From contig CAVTVA010000003.1 of assembly GCA_963738185.1 (NCBI GenBank), positions 1,984,001 through 2,048,000 of the forward strand: a DNA stretch of 64,000 nt, read 5' to 3'. The position numbers and the translations under genes are program-made. Below, one piece after another: positions 1-9,256 of this stretch. The DNA is from AP-15 sp963738185. Lineage in GTDB: Bacteria > Pseudomonadota > Alphaproteobacteria > ATCC43930 > CGMCC-115725. The notes beneath the pieces were generated by a model. It saw only the letters and a list, made by a program, of their open reading frames with translations. It was not told where the DNA came from and searched no databases. The stretch's first letter is position 1, and every line of letters begins with the position of its first letter.

Positions 1-2
1 TC

Positions 3-272
3 GCCATCACGGTCGAGGACAACCAGCTCGTCGTGCGCGGCAAGCAGGCTGACGAGACCGAGCGGGTGTACCTGCATCGCGGCATCGCGGCCCGTCAGTT
101 CCAGCGCTCCTTTGTGCTGGCCGAGGGGATTGAGATCAGCGGAGCGTGGCTCGAGAACGGATTGCTCCATGTCGATCTCGTCCGGCCCGAGGTGGAGAGC
201 AAGATTCGCACGGTCGAAATCAAGGGTGCAGCCGCGGCGGCCGACGGCGGGGCGCAGGGTCCGCGTCGCTGA
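3..272 (+). CDS. Small heat shock protein Hsp20 (C-terminal part)
   Basis: C-terminal 89 residues of an Hsp20/IbpA-type alpha-crystallin chaperone. The frame is open from the first bases of the window, so the start lies outside it. The visible part begins with the strand ITVEDNQLVVRGKQ and includes VYLHRGIAARQFQRSF, then GAWLENGLLHVDL. These are the typical beta-strands of the alpha-crystallin domain, including the A-x-x-x-NGLL/GVL signature. The family holds unfolding proteins in the cytoplasm for refolding by DnaK/ClpB. The short Ala/Gly-rich tail after EIKG lacks a clear I-x-I motif, although IRTVEIKG may serve. DUF1150 follows 42 bases downstream on the same strand, a common alphaproteobacterial pairing that suggests co-transcription. 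Confidence 0.9.
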   Translation, partial: AITVEDNQLVVRGKQADETERVYLHRGIAARQFQRSFVLAEGIEISGAWLENGLLHVDLVRPEVESKIRTVEIKGAAAAADGGAQGPRR

Positions 273-314
273 TTGGGCACAGCGGCCGCGGGCCGGGCGC
301 GAGGAAGGATCGTA

Positions 315-530
315 ATGGAAAAGATTGAACGGATTCGACAGATGTCGGCACGCGAGCTGGCGCTCTTCGGCATGCAGGACATGGCTTACATCAAGCGGGT
401 TGTGGTCGATCAAACCCCCGGCTACGCGGTGCATGCAGCGGACGGCACGCAGATCGCCGTGCTGCCCGATCGCGATGTCGCTTTCGCAACGGTGCGCCAG
501 CATGATCTCGAACCTCTGAGCGTGCACTAG
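315..530 (+). CDS. DUF1150 family protein
   Basis: Small protein of 71 residues matching the DUF1150 family, which in alphaproteobacteria usually follows an Hsp20 gene, as here. It starts MEKIERIRQMSARELALFG and carries the family's DMAYIKRV and AVLPDRDVAFATVRQHDLEPLSVH segments. The ATG at 315 is preferred because AGGAAGG lies 8-14 bases upstream. An in-frame TTG at 273, directly after the Hsp20 stop, would add 14 unlikely residues. There is no signal peptide or membrane segment. Function is unknown; the partnership with a heat shock chaperone points to a stress-related role, which is inference. Confidence 0.85.
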   Translation: MEKIERIRQMSARELALFGMQDMAYIKRVVVDQTPGYAVHAADGTQIAVLPDRDVAFATVRQHDLEPLSVH

Positions 531-583
531 GGGCGGTTTTCGCCCGAGTTGACGCCCTCGGGCACGCATCACCCGCACCCCGA

Positions 584-604
584 CCCGCCCCATCGAGGGG
601 CGGG
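584..604. terminator. GC-rich hairpin between convergent genes
   Basis: A perfect 8-bp inverted repeat CCCGCCCC / GGGGCGGG with a 5-base ATCGA loop lies between DUF1150 (plus strand) and ptsN (minus strand). No T-tract follows on either strand, so it is only a candidate bidirectional terminator. Confidence 0.4.
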
Positions 605-631
605 AGCACAAAATAGGAGCGCTGATCCAGG

Positions 632-665
632 CCCTCCCCCTTGATGGGGGCGGGTTTGGGAGGGG
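632..665. repeat. Pyrimidine/purine-rich inverted repeat
   Basis: CCCTCCCCC followed by GGGGGCGGG and then GGGAGGGG can fold into alternative hairpins. It sits in the intergenic space of two convergent genes and looks like the short C/G-run repeats common between genes in high-GC alphaproteobacteria. Its role is unknown. Confidence 0.35.
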
Positions 666-705
666 TGAGCGCGGTGCGATTTGATCGGAAACTGCTCTAG
701 AGGCG

Positions 706-1170
706 TCAGACGGCTTGGCTCGCCGTCAGATCGGTCAACAGGGCATAGAGCGCGTCGGCGTTGTCGGTGCCGCGCAGCTTCTCGCAAACCACGCGGTCGC
801 GCAGCATCCGGGACACCCGGGCAAGCGCCTTCAGGTGGTCCGCCCCGGCGGTTTCCGGCGCCAGCAGCAGAAAGATCAGGTCGACCGGCTGATCGTCGAT
901 TGCCTCGAATGGGATCGGCCGATCGAGCCGGGCGAAGATGCCATAGAGCCTCGAGAGGCCCGGGAGCTTGCCATGCGGAACGGCGATCCCCAGGCCGATC
1001 CCGGTCGTGCCCAGGCGCTCGCGCTCGGTCAGGACATCGTAGATCACTCGCTCGTGAACCCCGGTCATCGCGGCAGCGCGCTTGGCCAGCTCCTGCAGGG
1101 CCTGCCTTTTATTGGCCGCGCGCAGCTGGGCAACGATGCTTCTCGGCGTTATCAGATCGGCGATCTCCAT
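706..1170 (-). CDS. ptsN: PTS IIA-like nitrogen-regulatory protein PtsN
   Basis: EIIA-Ntr, 154 residues, the usual length. It accepts phosphate from NPr in the nitrogen PTS and regulates potassium transport, stress responses and sigma-54-linked functions through protein contacts in the cytoplasm. The phosphorylated histidine is His66 in GIAVPHGK, and the fold continues with the IPFEAIDDQPVDLIFLLLAPE segment. It is the last gene of the kdsD-lptC-lptA-lptB-rpoN-hpf-ptsN block on the minus strand. It lies about 135 bases after hpf, and that gap shows no promoter I can support. Gene order and sequence both fit the family without oddities. Confidence 0.95.
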   Translation of the reverse strand: MEIADLITPRSIVAQLRAANKRQALQELAKRAAAMTGVHERVIYDVLTERERLGTTGIGLGIAVPHGKLPGLSRLYGIFARLDRPIPFEAIDDQPVDLIFLLLAPETAGADHLKALARVSRMLRDRVVCEKLRGTDNADALYALLTDLTASQAV

Positions 1171-1304
1171 GAGTTGGTGCGCCGCTCCCCTAAATAAGTT
1201 TCAATCCGCGTCCGCGCAGCGCAGTTTCGCGGGGCAGTCACATGGGTCACCCGCGAATGGCGGCCGATAGAGTGCGGGCTCAGCCATCAACGGCCATCCG
1301 GGCT

Positions 1305-1913
1305 TTAGGCCGGCCGCTCGGCTGAGCGGCGGACGGGGTCGAGCTCTGGATCGACCCAGCCGATATTCCCGTCGGCACGCCGATACACCAGATTGAGCTC
1401 GCCATGGGACCGGTTGCGGAACAGCAGCACCGGCGCGTCGGCCAAGTCCATGCGCATCACCGCCTCGCCGACGGTCAAGCGCGGCAGCTCGGTGCTGATC
1501 TCGGCAATGACCGCGGGCCCGCCGGCTGCCCCCTCCTCCTCTTCGGCCTCCTCGATCACGGGCGCCAGCACATAGTCCCGCGCGCGCTCTGCAAGATCGG
1601 CCGGCTCGCGGGCTTTAGCATGGTGATCGCGAAGCCGCCGCTTGTAGCGGCGCAGCTGCTTGGCCAAACGCTCCGCCGCGGCGTCAAAGCCGGCATAAGC
1701 ATCGCCGGCCGCGGCCCCAGCGTTGACGACGATTCCCCGGCCAATGTGGAGAGAGACCTCGGCGCGAACCAGATGCGCCTCTTTCGAGAGCACGACATGG
1801 GCTTCGATTGCGGTCTTAAAGTATTTTTCCAAAAGGGATTCTAAGCTAGATTCGACGCGCTGACGCAGCGTGTCGCCGATCTCGACCTGTTTTCCCGTCA
1901 CCGTCAGCTGCAT
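1305..1913 (-). CDS. hpf: Ribosome hibernation promoting factor, long form
   Basis: Long HPF of about 202 residues from the start MQLTVTGKQVEIGD. The N-terminal S30AE domain (about residues 1-100) binds the 30S subunit in the mRNA/tRNA channel and stops translation. The C-terminal domain (about 135-195, with VGEAVMRMDLADAPVLLFRN and the end of the family pattern, GNIGWVDPE) dimerises 30S subunits to form 100S ribosomes in stationary phase. An acidic linker EEAEEEEG joins the two domains. An in-frame ATG 16 codons upstream is possible but adds non-conserved residues, so the ATG at 1913 is chosen. It lies between rpoN and ptsN, the standard proteobacterial order. Confidence 0.93.
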   Translation of the reverse strand: MQLTVTGKQVEIGDTLRQRVESSLESLLEKYFKTAIEAHVVLSKEAHLVRAEVSLHIGRGIVVNAGAAAGDAYAGFDAAAERLAKQLRRYKRRLRDHHAKAREPADLAERARDYVLAPVIEEAEEEEGAAGGPAVIAEISTELPRLTVGEAVMRMDLADAPVLLFRNRSHGELNLVYRRADGNIGWVDPELDPVRRSAERPA

Positions 1914-2059
1914 GGACCTGATTGCCTCTTCCGCCGGCCGAGCTGCCGCCGAGCATCCCACACGCGAAGTTGGGAACGCCCTAGAGCGCGATCAAGCGCC
2001 GGCACGCTAGGCGTCCCCCGCCGATGGGTCAAGCTCGCTTGCGGGCAACCCGTTATCCG

Positions 2060-3556
2060 CTACAGCGCCAGCAGCTTTTCGCGGCGGCGCTGCACCGAGG
2101 AGGAAATTCGCATTCCTTCGCGGTATTTGGCGACGGTGCGCCGAGCGATGTCGATGCCGTCCCGCTGGAGCAATTCGACAATCCGTTCGTCGGACAGGAT
2201 GGCGTCGGCGGCCTCGCTGTCGATCAGGCCGCGGATGCGATGGCGCACCGCCTCGGCCGAATGCGCATCGCCGCCGCTCGAGGCCGGGATCGACGAGGTG
2301 AAGAAATATTTGAGCTCATAGAGCCCGCGTGGTGTGGCCATGTACTTGTTGCTGGTGACCCGGCTGACGGTGCTCTCGTGCATGCCGATGGCTTCGGCGA
2401 TGTCGCGCAGGATCAGCGGTCGCAACGACTGCACTCCCCGGCGGAAAAATGCGTCCTGCTGACGCACGATCTCGGCCGCAACCTTGAGGATCGTGGTCGC
2501 GCGCTGATGCAGCGACTTGACCAGCCAATTCGCCGCCTGCAGCCGCTCGGTAAGGTAATCCCGCTCGGCCTTGTTGCGGGTCGCCTGGGTGACCCGGGCA
2601 AGGTACCGGTTGTTGACCAGCACCCGCGGCAGCGTTTCCGGGTTCAGCTCGACAATCCAGCTGCCTTCGGGCTGGGCGCGCATCAGAATGTCGGGCACGA
2701 CCGTCTGGGCCAATGGTGGGTCGAAGGCGAGGCCCGGCCGCGGATCCAGTGATTTGATCTCGGCGATCATCTCCGCGACATCCTCGGCGCCGAGCTCGCA
2801 TACCCGCATCAGCCCAGCGATGTTGCGGCTCGCGAGCAGCGGCAGGTGGTCGAGCAATGCCTGCATCGCCGGGTCGAGCCGGTTGCGGTCGCGCAATTGC
2901 AGCGCCAGGCATTCCCTGAGGTCACGGGCGAAGACACCCGCCGGGTCGAATTGCTGGAGTCGGGCGAGAACCGCCTCGACCCGCGCCAACGGGCAGCCGA
3001 GCATCACCGCCACTCCATCGAGCGCGCTGGTCAGATAGCCCGCCTCGTCGAGCAGGTCGAGCAAGTGCAGCGCAATCAGCTGGTCGCCTTGCTCGGCCAG
3101 ATCGGTCCCGATTTGCTCCAGCAAATGCTCGCGCAAGGTGCGAGGCCGTGCGGCGGTCTGCTCGAACCCCGGCCGATCGTCGCCGCCGAGCGATCCGTTG
3201 CGGCCGCGCCACGGTTGCGGCTCGCCGCCGAGATCGACCGAACCGTCGCCATCGGCCCCGGCGGAGGCGTGCCAATGCTCGGCGGCATCGGGCATCAGCT
3301 CGCCGAGCAGCGCCTCCGGCGCCACCGCCGCAGCGATCTGGTCCGCCGCCGGCGCATCGCCATTGGGGTAGGTTTCCTCGGAGCTCGCCTCGCGCCGTTC
3401 GAGCAACGGGTTCTGCTGAATTTCGGCGTCGACAAAATCGGTCAGCTCGAGATTGGACAGCTGCAGCATCTTGATTGCCTGCTGCAGCTGCGGGGTCATT
3501 ACCAGCGTCTGCGACTGGCGCAATTCCAGCCGTTGCGAGAAACCCGTCCTATTCAC
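2060..3556 (-). CDS. rpoN: RNA polymerase sigma-54 factor RpoN
   Basis: Sigma-54, 498 residues. The N-terminal activator-interacting region I is seen as LRQSQTLVMTPQLQQAIKML, followed by an acidic region II, the core-binding region, and a C-terminal DNA-binding domain ending in the RpoN box ARRTVAKYRE. It directs RNA polymerase to -24/-12 promoters and needs an AAA+ activator. The linker around residues 60-140 is long and low in complexity, as is common in alphaproteobacteria. Its start lies 22 bases downstream of the lptB stop, so it is probably in the same transcript as lptC-lptA-lptB. The gene is intact over its full length. Confidence 0.96.
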   Translation of the reverse strand: MNRTGFSQRLELRQSQTLVMTPQLQQAIKMLQLSNLELTDFVDAEIQQNPLLERREASSEETYPNGDAPAADQIAAAVAPEALLGELMPDAAEHWHASAGADGDGSVDLGGEPQPWRGRNGSLGGDDRPGFEQTAARPRTLREHLLEQIGTDLAEQGDQLIALHLLDLLDEAGYLTSALDGVAVMLGCPLARVEAVLARLQQFDPAGVFARDLRECLALQLRDRNRLDPAMQALLDHLPLLASRNIAGLMRVCELGAEDVAEMIAEIKSLDPRPGLAFDPPLAQTVVPDILMRAQPEGSWIVELNPETLPRVLVNNRYLARVTQATRNKAERDYLTERLQAANWLVKSLHQRATTILKVAAEIVRQQDAFFRRGVQSLRPLILRDIAEAIGMHESTVSRVTSNKYMATPRGLYELKYFFTSSIPASSGGDAHSAEAVRHRIRGLIDSEAADAILSDERIVELLQRDGIDIARRTVAKYREGMRISSSVQRRREKLLAL

Positions 3557-3578
3557 ATCATGCTCCGGTTGGAGCAGC

Positions 3579-4390
<812 letters not shown>

Positions 4391-4394
<4 letters not shown>

Positions 4395-5512
4395 GGCTTT
4401 GCCGCGTCCCTGGCCGCAGGTTTCGGCGCGGCTCTGGCCTGGCCCGACACGCGGCCGCTGGTGTCCTGCCGCACAAAGAGGCCCTCGACCCGCGGCGCCG
4501 GCGCACCTGGCTTGGCGGCGACCGTCATGATTCGGCTGATGTTTCGGTTGAGGTCGATCACCGCATATTGACCCCTGACGACGTCCTGCCCCCGAGTGAT
4601 CGTGACATTGCCGAGCAATGTAACGATGCCGGTATCGGCATTATAGACCCCGTAATCGCCGCGGCCGACATCGGTCGCGTTCCACACCACGACGTTCCCC
4701 TGCGCGTCGATCCGGCTGATCCTGGAGCTGCCCTCGCCGGCTTCGGTCGCCGCGGCCGCGTGGGCTCCATTCTTGCTCGCGCCGGCTTGCGGCCTTGCCA
4801 AGGCTTCACGCGCCTTGCCGCCGGCGGGGGCAGTGGCGCCCGACTTGACCGCGCCCGACTTGGCCGCGCCCGACTTGGCCGCGCCCGACTTGGCCGCGCC
4901 CGGGGGCGGCGGCGCCTTGGTCATGTGCGCGGTCAGCACATCGGCGCGAATGTGCTTGTCGGCGCGCACCGCGATCGCATCGCCACGGGCGACCGCGATC
5001 TGCTTGTCGTCGTACCATTCAAAGCTGTCGCGCGCGGTCACCACATCGGTCGGAGTGGTCAGCCTGAGACCCTTGCCGGTGATGATCGCGAGCTGCCGAT
5101 CGATGTCGTAAACGGCCTGGTCGCCGACCACGGTCTGGCTCGGCCCCCTGATCACGACGTGGCCATCGGCATCAAGGCGGTAGACCTCGTTGCCGCCCTC
5201 GGCCGTTTTGCTTTTGCTCGGCCGGTAGTGGGCGGTCAAGGTGTCGGCGTCCACCTCGGTCGTTCCCCGCTTGGCGACCGCATGGCCGCGGGCGACATAG
5301 ACCTGCGCCTGCTGCTGCCACTCGATGCCGGCATCGGCGGTGATGTCGATCGGGCGCGTGTCGTTGGCGTTGCCGCCGAAATTCAGGCCCTGCGCCGCTG
5401 CCGCAGCGGCGCCGATGACCAGGAAAACCAGCGCCGCGGCCGGCCGCAACATCGGTCGCGGCAGGCCGCCGCGCGGGACAAGCAGCGGCCCGGCTCGGCG
5501 GTCAACCGGCAT
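4391..5512 (-). CDS. lptA: LPS export periplasmic bridge protein LptA (OstA-like)
   Basis: Periplasmic beta-jellyroll protein that forms the LPS bridge between LptC and LptD. The OstA/LptA pattern is seen as PIDITADAGIEWQQQAQVYVARGHAVAKRG and later VVGDQAVYDIDRQLAIITG. A signal sequence with the core LVFLVIGAAAAAAQG begins at an internal ATG (5452). The upstream ATG at 5512, which overlaps the lptC stop and has AAGGA upstream, gives a longer leader; either could be right. At 373 residues it is about twice the E. coli length. The middle holds a low-complexity Ala/Lys/Ser/Gly insert built on four 15-bp repeats, and a second OstA segment follows it. Confidence 0.88.
4836..4895 (-). repeat. Four 15-bp tandem repeats inside lptA
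   Basis: Four copies of a 15-bp unit (plus-strand consensus GCGCCCGACTTGGCC; one base differs in the first copy), each coding AAKSG or AVKSG on the minus strand. The unit is a multiple of three, so copy-number change would lengthen or shorten an LptA linker without breaking the frame. Confidence 0.85.
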
Positions 5513-6476
5513 GGCGCGCGGTGTTCCTTGCAGCAGGCTCGACCCTTGGCGCCGGTGTCGGGCTGGTGGAAGAGGCGCGCCGCGGCCGGGCCTGCTCTTC
5601 GGCGCGGTTGCGGCTAGCGGCCGGGCGAGGCTTTGCCGCGACGCGACGCGACGGCGGCTTGGCGGCCGCCGCCACAGGGGGCAAAGCGGAGCCGGAAGCC
5701 GGAGAGGCCGCGGCAGCCGCTGCGATCTGCGCCGCCGTCGTCGCGATCATCGGCGGCAGCGCAGGCGGTGGCGGCGCGGCCTTGGCGGGCTTGCCCCCCT
5801 TCAGCACGAGCCGGGTCCGTCCGGTAAAGACGATCGTGTCGCCCTTGTCGAGGACGCGGAAACCTTGCCCCCAAATATCTCCTGAGGGGCCGTGGCCCGC
5901 GATCGGGTCGTGGCCCTCGGCGGTGTTGTCGGAAAAGTCGGCGTGAGCCCGGCGCGTCACAAACCGGGTCCCGTTCTGGTGGGTCAGCGTGACTTTGCCG
6001 AACAGATCGAGAAGCTCCGCCTGCGACTGATAGATGCCGGTCGCCGCGGCCAGCTTGATCTTGGCGCCGCCATGCGCGATCAGCTCGGCCCGCGGCTGTT
6101 CGAGCGACAAGAGATTGTTGTGGTTCGGCACCTGTCGGCCGACCGCCGCGGTCACGACATAGGGGCGGTTGTAGCGATCGACCCCGGCATAGCGGGGGCT
6201 GAGCATTTTCAGCTCGCGCGCCGCGCGCAGATCGATCCCCGGAAAGCCGAGCCGGACACCATCGAGCAGCGGGGCCAGCCGCGGCCACGCCCCGACCATC
6301 AGCAGCAAGGCCACCCCGATCGCCGGAAGGATGCGCTTCAGGATCGCAACACGGCGACTGTAACGGTCCGCGCGGCGCTGCGGCCGCCAAATGGGAGCGG
6401 CCTGCGACGCGCGCGCCAGCCCGGCCGCCGGTCCGCGCTGTGCAGAATGACCCGGCGCCCTCATCGCGCGGCGCAT
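5502..6476 (-). CDS. lptC: LPS export protein LptC
   Basis: Bitopic inner-membrane protein that receives LPS from LptB2FG and passes it to LptA. One N-terminal membrane segment (ILPAIGVALLLMVGAWP) is followed by a periplasmic LptC domain with GFPGIDLRAARELKMLSPRY and TGIYQSQAELLDLFGKV. After the domain there is a Pro/Ala/Arg-rich tail of about 100 residues with no recognisable fold. The start is uncertain: the ATG at 6476 (or 6464) avoids overlap with kdsD, whereas the longest frame (6548) would overlap it by about 60 bases. The lptA start overlaps its stop. Confidence 0.85.
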   Translation of the reverse strand: MRRAMRAPGHSAQRGPAAGLARASQAAPIWRPQRRADRYSRRVAILKRILPAIGVALLLMVGAWPRLAPLLDGVRLGFPGIDLRAARELKMLSPRYAGVDRYNRPYVVTAAVGRQVPNHNNLLSLEQPRAELIAHGGAKIKLAAATGIYQSQAELLDLFGKVTLTHQNGTRFVTRRAHADFSDNTAEGHDPIAGHGPSGDIWGQGFRVLDKGDTIVFTGRTRLVLKGGKPAKAAPPPPALPPMIATTAAQIAAAAAASPASGSALPPVAAAAKPPSRRVAAKPRPAASRNRAEEQARPRRASSTSPTPAPRVEPAARNTARHAG

Positions 6477-6486
6477 TCCTGTGCGA

Positions 6487-7500
6487 TCACGCAACACCGG
6501 CCCGCAGGCAGTCGTGCATATGGAGAAAGCCGATCGGCCGCCCGTCATCGTCGACGACGAACAGCGAGGTGATCGCGGTCCGGTTCATCAGTCCGAGCGC
6601 TTCGGCGGCGAGCGCCGCCGCGCCGATCGTTTTTGGCGCGCGCTGCATCACCTCCTCGACCGCGCGGCCGAGCAGCGCATCGCCCATATGCCGGCGCAGG
6701 TCGCCGTCGGTCACGATCCCGATCAGCCGCCCCTCAGGATCGCAGGCGCCGAGGCAGCCAAAGCTCTTCGCGGTCATCACCAGGATCGCTTCAGACATGC
6801 GCAGCGCCGGTGGCACCAACGGCATCTCGGCGCCGGCATGCATAATGTCGGCGACCCGCAACAGCTGGCGCCCGAGCTTGCCGCCGGGGTGAAATAGATG
6901 GAAATCGGCGGTCGAAAAGCCGCGGCGCTCGAGTAGTGCGATCGCCAGCGCGTCGCCCAGCGCCATCATCACCGTGGTCGAGGTGGTCGGCGCCAGACCC
7001 ATCGGGCAGGCCTCGGCCGCAGCCGGCAGCAACAGCACCGCATCGGCCGCCGCGGCGAGCGCCGATTCGCTGCCCCCAGTCACGGCGACCAGCGGGATGC
7101 CAAAGCGCCGCGAATAGGCGATGATGTCGGCAAGCTCGGTGGTCTCCCCGGAGTTCGACAACGCCAGGATCGCGTCTTCGGCCCCGATCATCCCCAGATC
7201 GCCGTGGCTCGCCTCGCCGGCGTGAACAAATTGCGCCGGGGTTCCGGTCGACGCCAAGGTTGCTGCAATCTTGCGAGCGATGTGCCCGCTCTTGCCGATG
7301 CCGGTGACAATAATGCGACCGCGCGCCGCCGCACACCGCGAGACCGCGGCGCTAAAACCGTCATCGAGCATCTCGGCCAAGCGCTCAAGGCCGGTGATTT
7401 CGGCGCGAATCACCCGCCTGGCAACCGCGACGTCGATCGCTGCGTCGTGCCGTGCAGGTCGAAATCGATCGCGGGGCGACGGCCCCGGGCGCAGCGACAA
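6487..7500 (-). CDS. kdsD: Arabinose-5-phosphate isomerase (KpsF/GutQ type)
   Basis: Converts D-ribulose 5-phosphate to D-arabinose 5-phosphate, the first step of Kdo synthesis for LPS. The 337 residues hold an N-terminal SIS domain, with the phosphosugar-binding segments VTGIGKSGHIARKIAATLASTGTP and ALSNSGETTEL. The conserved HAGEASHGDLGM follows, then two C-terminal CBS domains (about residues 205-335), which include GIVTDGDLRRHMG. The gene is placed directly upstream of lptC, the usual alphaproteobacterial order linking Kdo supply and LPS export. It is intact. Confidence 0.95.
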   Translation of the reverse strand: MSLRPGPSPRDRFRPARHDAAIDVAVARRVIRAEITGLERLAEMLDDGFSAAVSRCAAARGRIIVTGIGKSGHIARKIAATLASTGTPAQFVHAGEASHGDLGMIGAEDAILALSNSGETTELADIIAYSRRFGIPLVAVTGGSESALAAAADAVLLLPAAAEACPMGLAPTTSTTVMMALGDALAIALLERRGFSTADFHLFHPGGKLGRQLLRVADIMHAGAEMPLVPPALRMSEAILVMTAKSFGCLGACDPEGRLIGIVTDGDLRRHMGDALLGRAVEEVMQRAPKTIGAAALAAEALGLMNRTAITSLFVVDDDGRPIGFLHMHDCLRAGVA

Positions 7501-7579
7501 GGCTGTTCATCGCCGCCCGGCGGGCAAGCCGGCTCGAAGAAGTGACAGCGTCGAGGGTCCCCTTTCCCGATTGCGCTAC

Positions 7580-8191
7580 TCAGTGCGCAAAGATGTCTTG
7601 CTCCGCCCAGCCCCCGAGATCAAGCAGCACGCGATGAGGCAAAAATTCAAAGCTGGCCCGGGCCAGCGCCTCGCGGCCCTCGCGGGCCAATATCGCGTCG
7701 AGCCGGTCGCGCAGCGCATGGAGGTAGAGGACGTCGGCGGCGGCATAGCGCTGCTGCTCGTCGGTCAGATTCGCCGCACCCCAATCCGAGCTCTGCTGCT
7801 GCTTCGACAAATCGACGTTCAGCAGATCCTTGCATAAATCGCGCAGACCGTGCCGGTCGCTAAAGGTGCGCGCCAGCCGCGAGGCAATCTTGGTGCAGTA
7901 GACCGGCAGCGCCATCACCCCCAGATAGCGGTAGAGCATGGCCAGATCGAAGCGCGCGAAGTGAAACAGCTTGGTGACGCAGGGATCGGCGAGCAGCCGC
8001 CGCAGCCGCGGCGCCTCATAGCTGCCGGGCGCGAATTGCACCAGATGCGCCTCGCCGTCGCCGGCCGAGAGCTGGAGCAGGCACAGCCGGTCGCGATATG
8101 GGTTGAGACCCATCGCCTCGGTGTCGATTGCCACCTGCTCGCCAAAATCGATGCCTTCGGGCAGGTCCCCCTGATGCAGCCGATAGCTCAT
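7580..8191 (-). CDS. rnd: Short RNase D-like 3'-5' exonuclease
   Basis: DEDDy-family exonuclease of 203 residues, containing only the catalytic domain and lacking the HRDC domains of E. coli RNase D. The DxE motif is Asp23/Glu25 in VAIDTEAMG, the ExoII region is LFHFARFDLAMLYRYLG, and ExoIII is RYAAADVLYLHAL with the Tyr and Asp. Such short forms are common in alphaproteobacteria and trim the 3' ends of tRNA and other small RNAs. A tRNA-Leu gene lies just upstream on the same strand, which fits but does not prove a tRNA-related role. The gene symbol is by family only. Confidence 0.85.
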   Translation of the reverse strand: MSYRLHQGDLPEGIDFGEQVAIDTEAMGLNPYRDRLCLLQLSAGDGEAHLVQFAPGSYEAPRLRRLLADPCVTKLFHFARFDLAMLYRYLGVMALPVYCTKIASRLARTFSDRHGLRDLCKDLLNVDLSKQQQSSDWGAANLTDEQQRYAAADVLYLHALRDRLDAILAREGREALARASFEFLPHRVLLDLGGWAEQDIFAH

Positions 8192-8223
8192 CCGCTGCGA
8201 CCGGGGAGCGCAGCGCCGCCGAG

Positions 8224-8310
8224 TGGTGCCCAGGAGAAGACTCGAACTTCCACGAGCAATCGCCCACTAGAACCTGAATCTAGCGCGTCTACCAATTCCG
8301 CCACCTGGGC
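8224..8310 (-). tRNA. tRNA-Leu (anticodon CAG)
   Basis: An 87-base tRNA on the minus strand with CCA encoded. The acceptor stem is GCCCAGG/CCTGGGC, the anticodon stem CTAGA/TCTAG, the anticodon loop TTCAGGT (CAG), and there is a long variable arm as expected for leucine. The T-loop region reads GTTCGAGTC. Confidence 0.95.
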
Positions 8311-8392
8311 CTCTCGGGACTTGCGGAGATAAGCCCCGGCTCGGCCGATGTCAACGGATCGTGCGCACAACGCGGCGTAGCCGCGAGGCGGC

Positions 8393-9208
8393 TCAAACGA
8401 GAATCGGGCGGTCGCCTTCGACGATGATCCGCCACAGCACTCGGCTCTCGCTGTGATCGTAGTCGTCATGGGCGCGGTGCAGCGTGGCGCGGTCGTCAAT
8501 GACCAGCACGTCGCCTTTGCGCCAGCTATGCTGATAGACGATCTGCGGTTGGATCATCCGGTCGACGAGATCAGCCAGGAAGGCGCGGCTCGCCTCGGGC
8601 GTCATGCCTTCGATGTACATCGTCTTGGTCGGGTGAAAATAGACCGAGCGTTCGCGGCTGACCGGATGCGTTCGCACCATCGGGTGCACGACCGGCGCGC
8701 CGTATCGGGCCAGATCCTCGGCCCGCGTGTCGGTGCGTTCGCGATCGAGGCCGTTGACCGTTCGCAGGGTGTCGAGTTGGAGCCGCTCGGCTTCCGGCAA
8801 GGCCCAATAGGCGGCGCGCATATCGGCGATGCTGGTGCCGCCGCCGCAGGACGGGATATCGACGCCATAGAGTATCGTCGCCGCCGGTGGGCGCTCGCGG
8901 TTGGTGTGGTCGGTGTGCCAGGCCTCGGCTGCCGGCTGGCCGTTTTGGTGCCGCACCATGCCGATGTCGGGAAAACCCGGCATCTGATGTTGCGAATAGT
9001 GCTGCCGCATCGGCGGCCCGAAGGCCGCGGCGGCGCTCAGGTATTGCGCGGGCGTCAGCGATTGCTCGGGAAACACCAGCACCAGGTGCTCGGCCAATAG
9101 GCGCGATAGGTTTTCACCAGTTTCCGCATCGATCGGCGCGCTCAAATCGACGCCGATAACGGCGAGGCCGAGCAATTCATGGAGCGGCATCAGCGTGTAA
9201 ATCGACAT
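8393..9208 (-). CDS. TauD/TfdA family 2-oxoglutarate-dependent dioxygenase
   Basis: Fe(II)/2-oxoglutarate dioxygenase of 271 residues. The iron-binding His-x-Asp is at His98/Asp100 in AWHTDHTN. The distal His lies in the DRATLHRAHDDY segment and the oxoglutarate-binding Arg in SRVLWRIIVEGDRP. Members oxidise taurine, alkyl sulfates or phenoxyacetates, releasing sulfite or the phenol; the substrate here cannot be told. It stands alone next to a tRNA gene, with no sulfonate transporter in the window. The TPR gene downstream is on the same strand, about 50 bases upstream of its start, but functional linkage is not evident. Confidence 0.88.
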   Translation of the reverse strand: MSIYTLMPLHELLGLAVIGVDLSAPIDAETGENLSRLLAEHLVLVFPEQSLTPAQYLSAAAAFGPPMRQHYSQHQMPGFPDIGMVRHQNGQPAAEAWHTDHTNRERPPAATILYGVDIPSCGGGTSIADMRAAYWALPEAERLQLDTLRTVNGLDRERTDTRAEDLARYGAPVVHPMVRTHPVSRERSVYFHPTKTMYIEGMTPEASRAFLADLVDRMIQPQIVYQHSWRKGDVLVIDDRATLHRAHDDYDHSESRVLWRIIVEGDRPILV

Positions 9209-9256
9209 GGCGTCGGCCTTTCCATTGGAGATGAGCCGCAGCGCGCCCGATCCTGC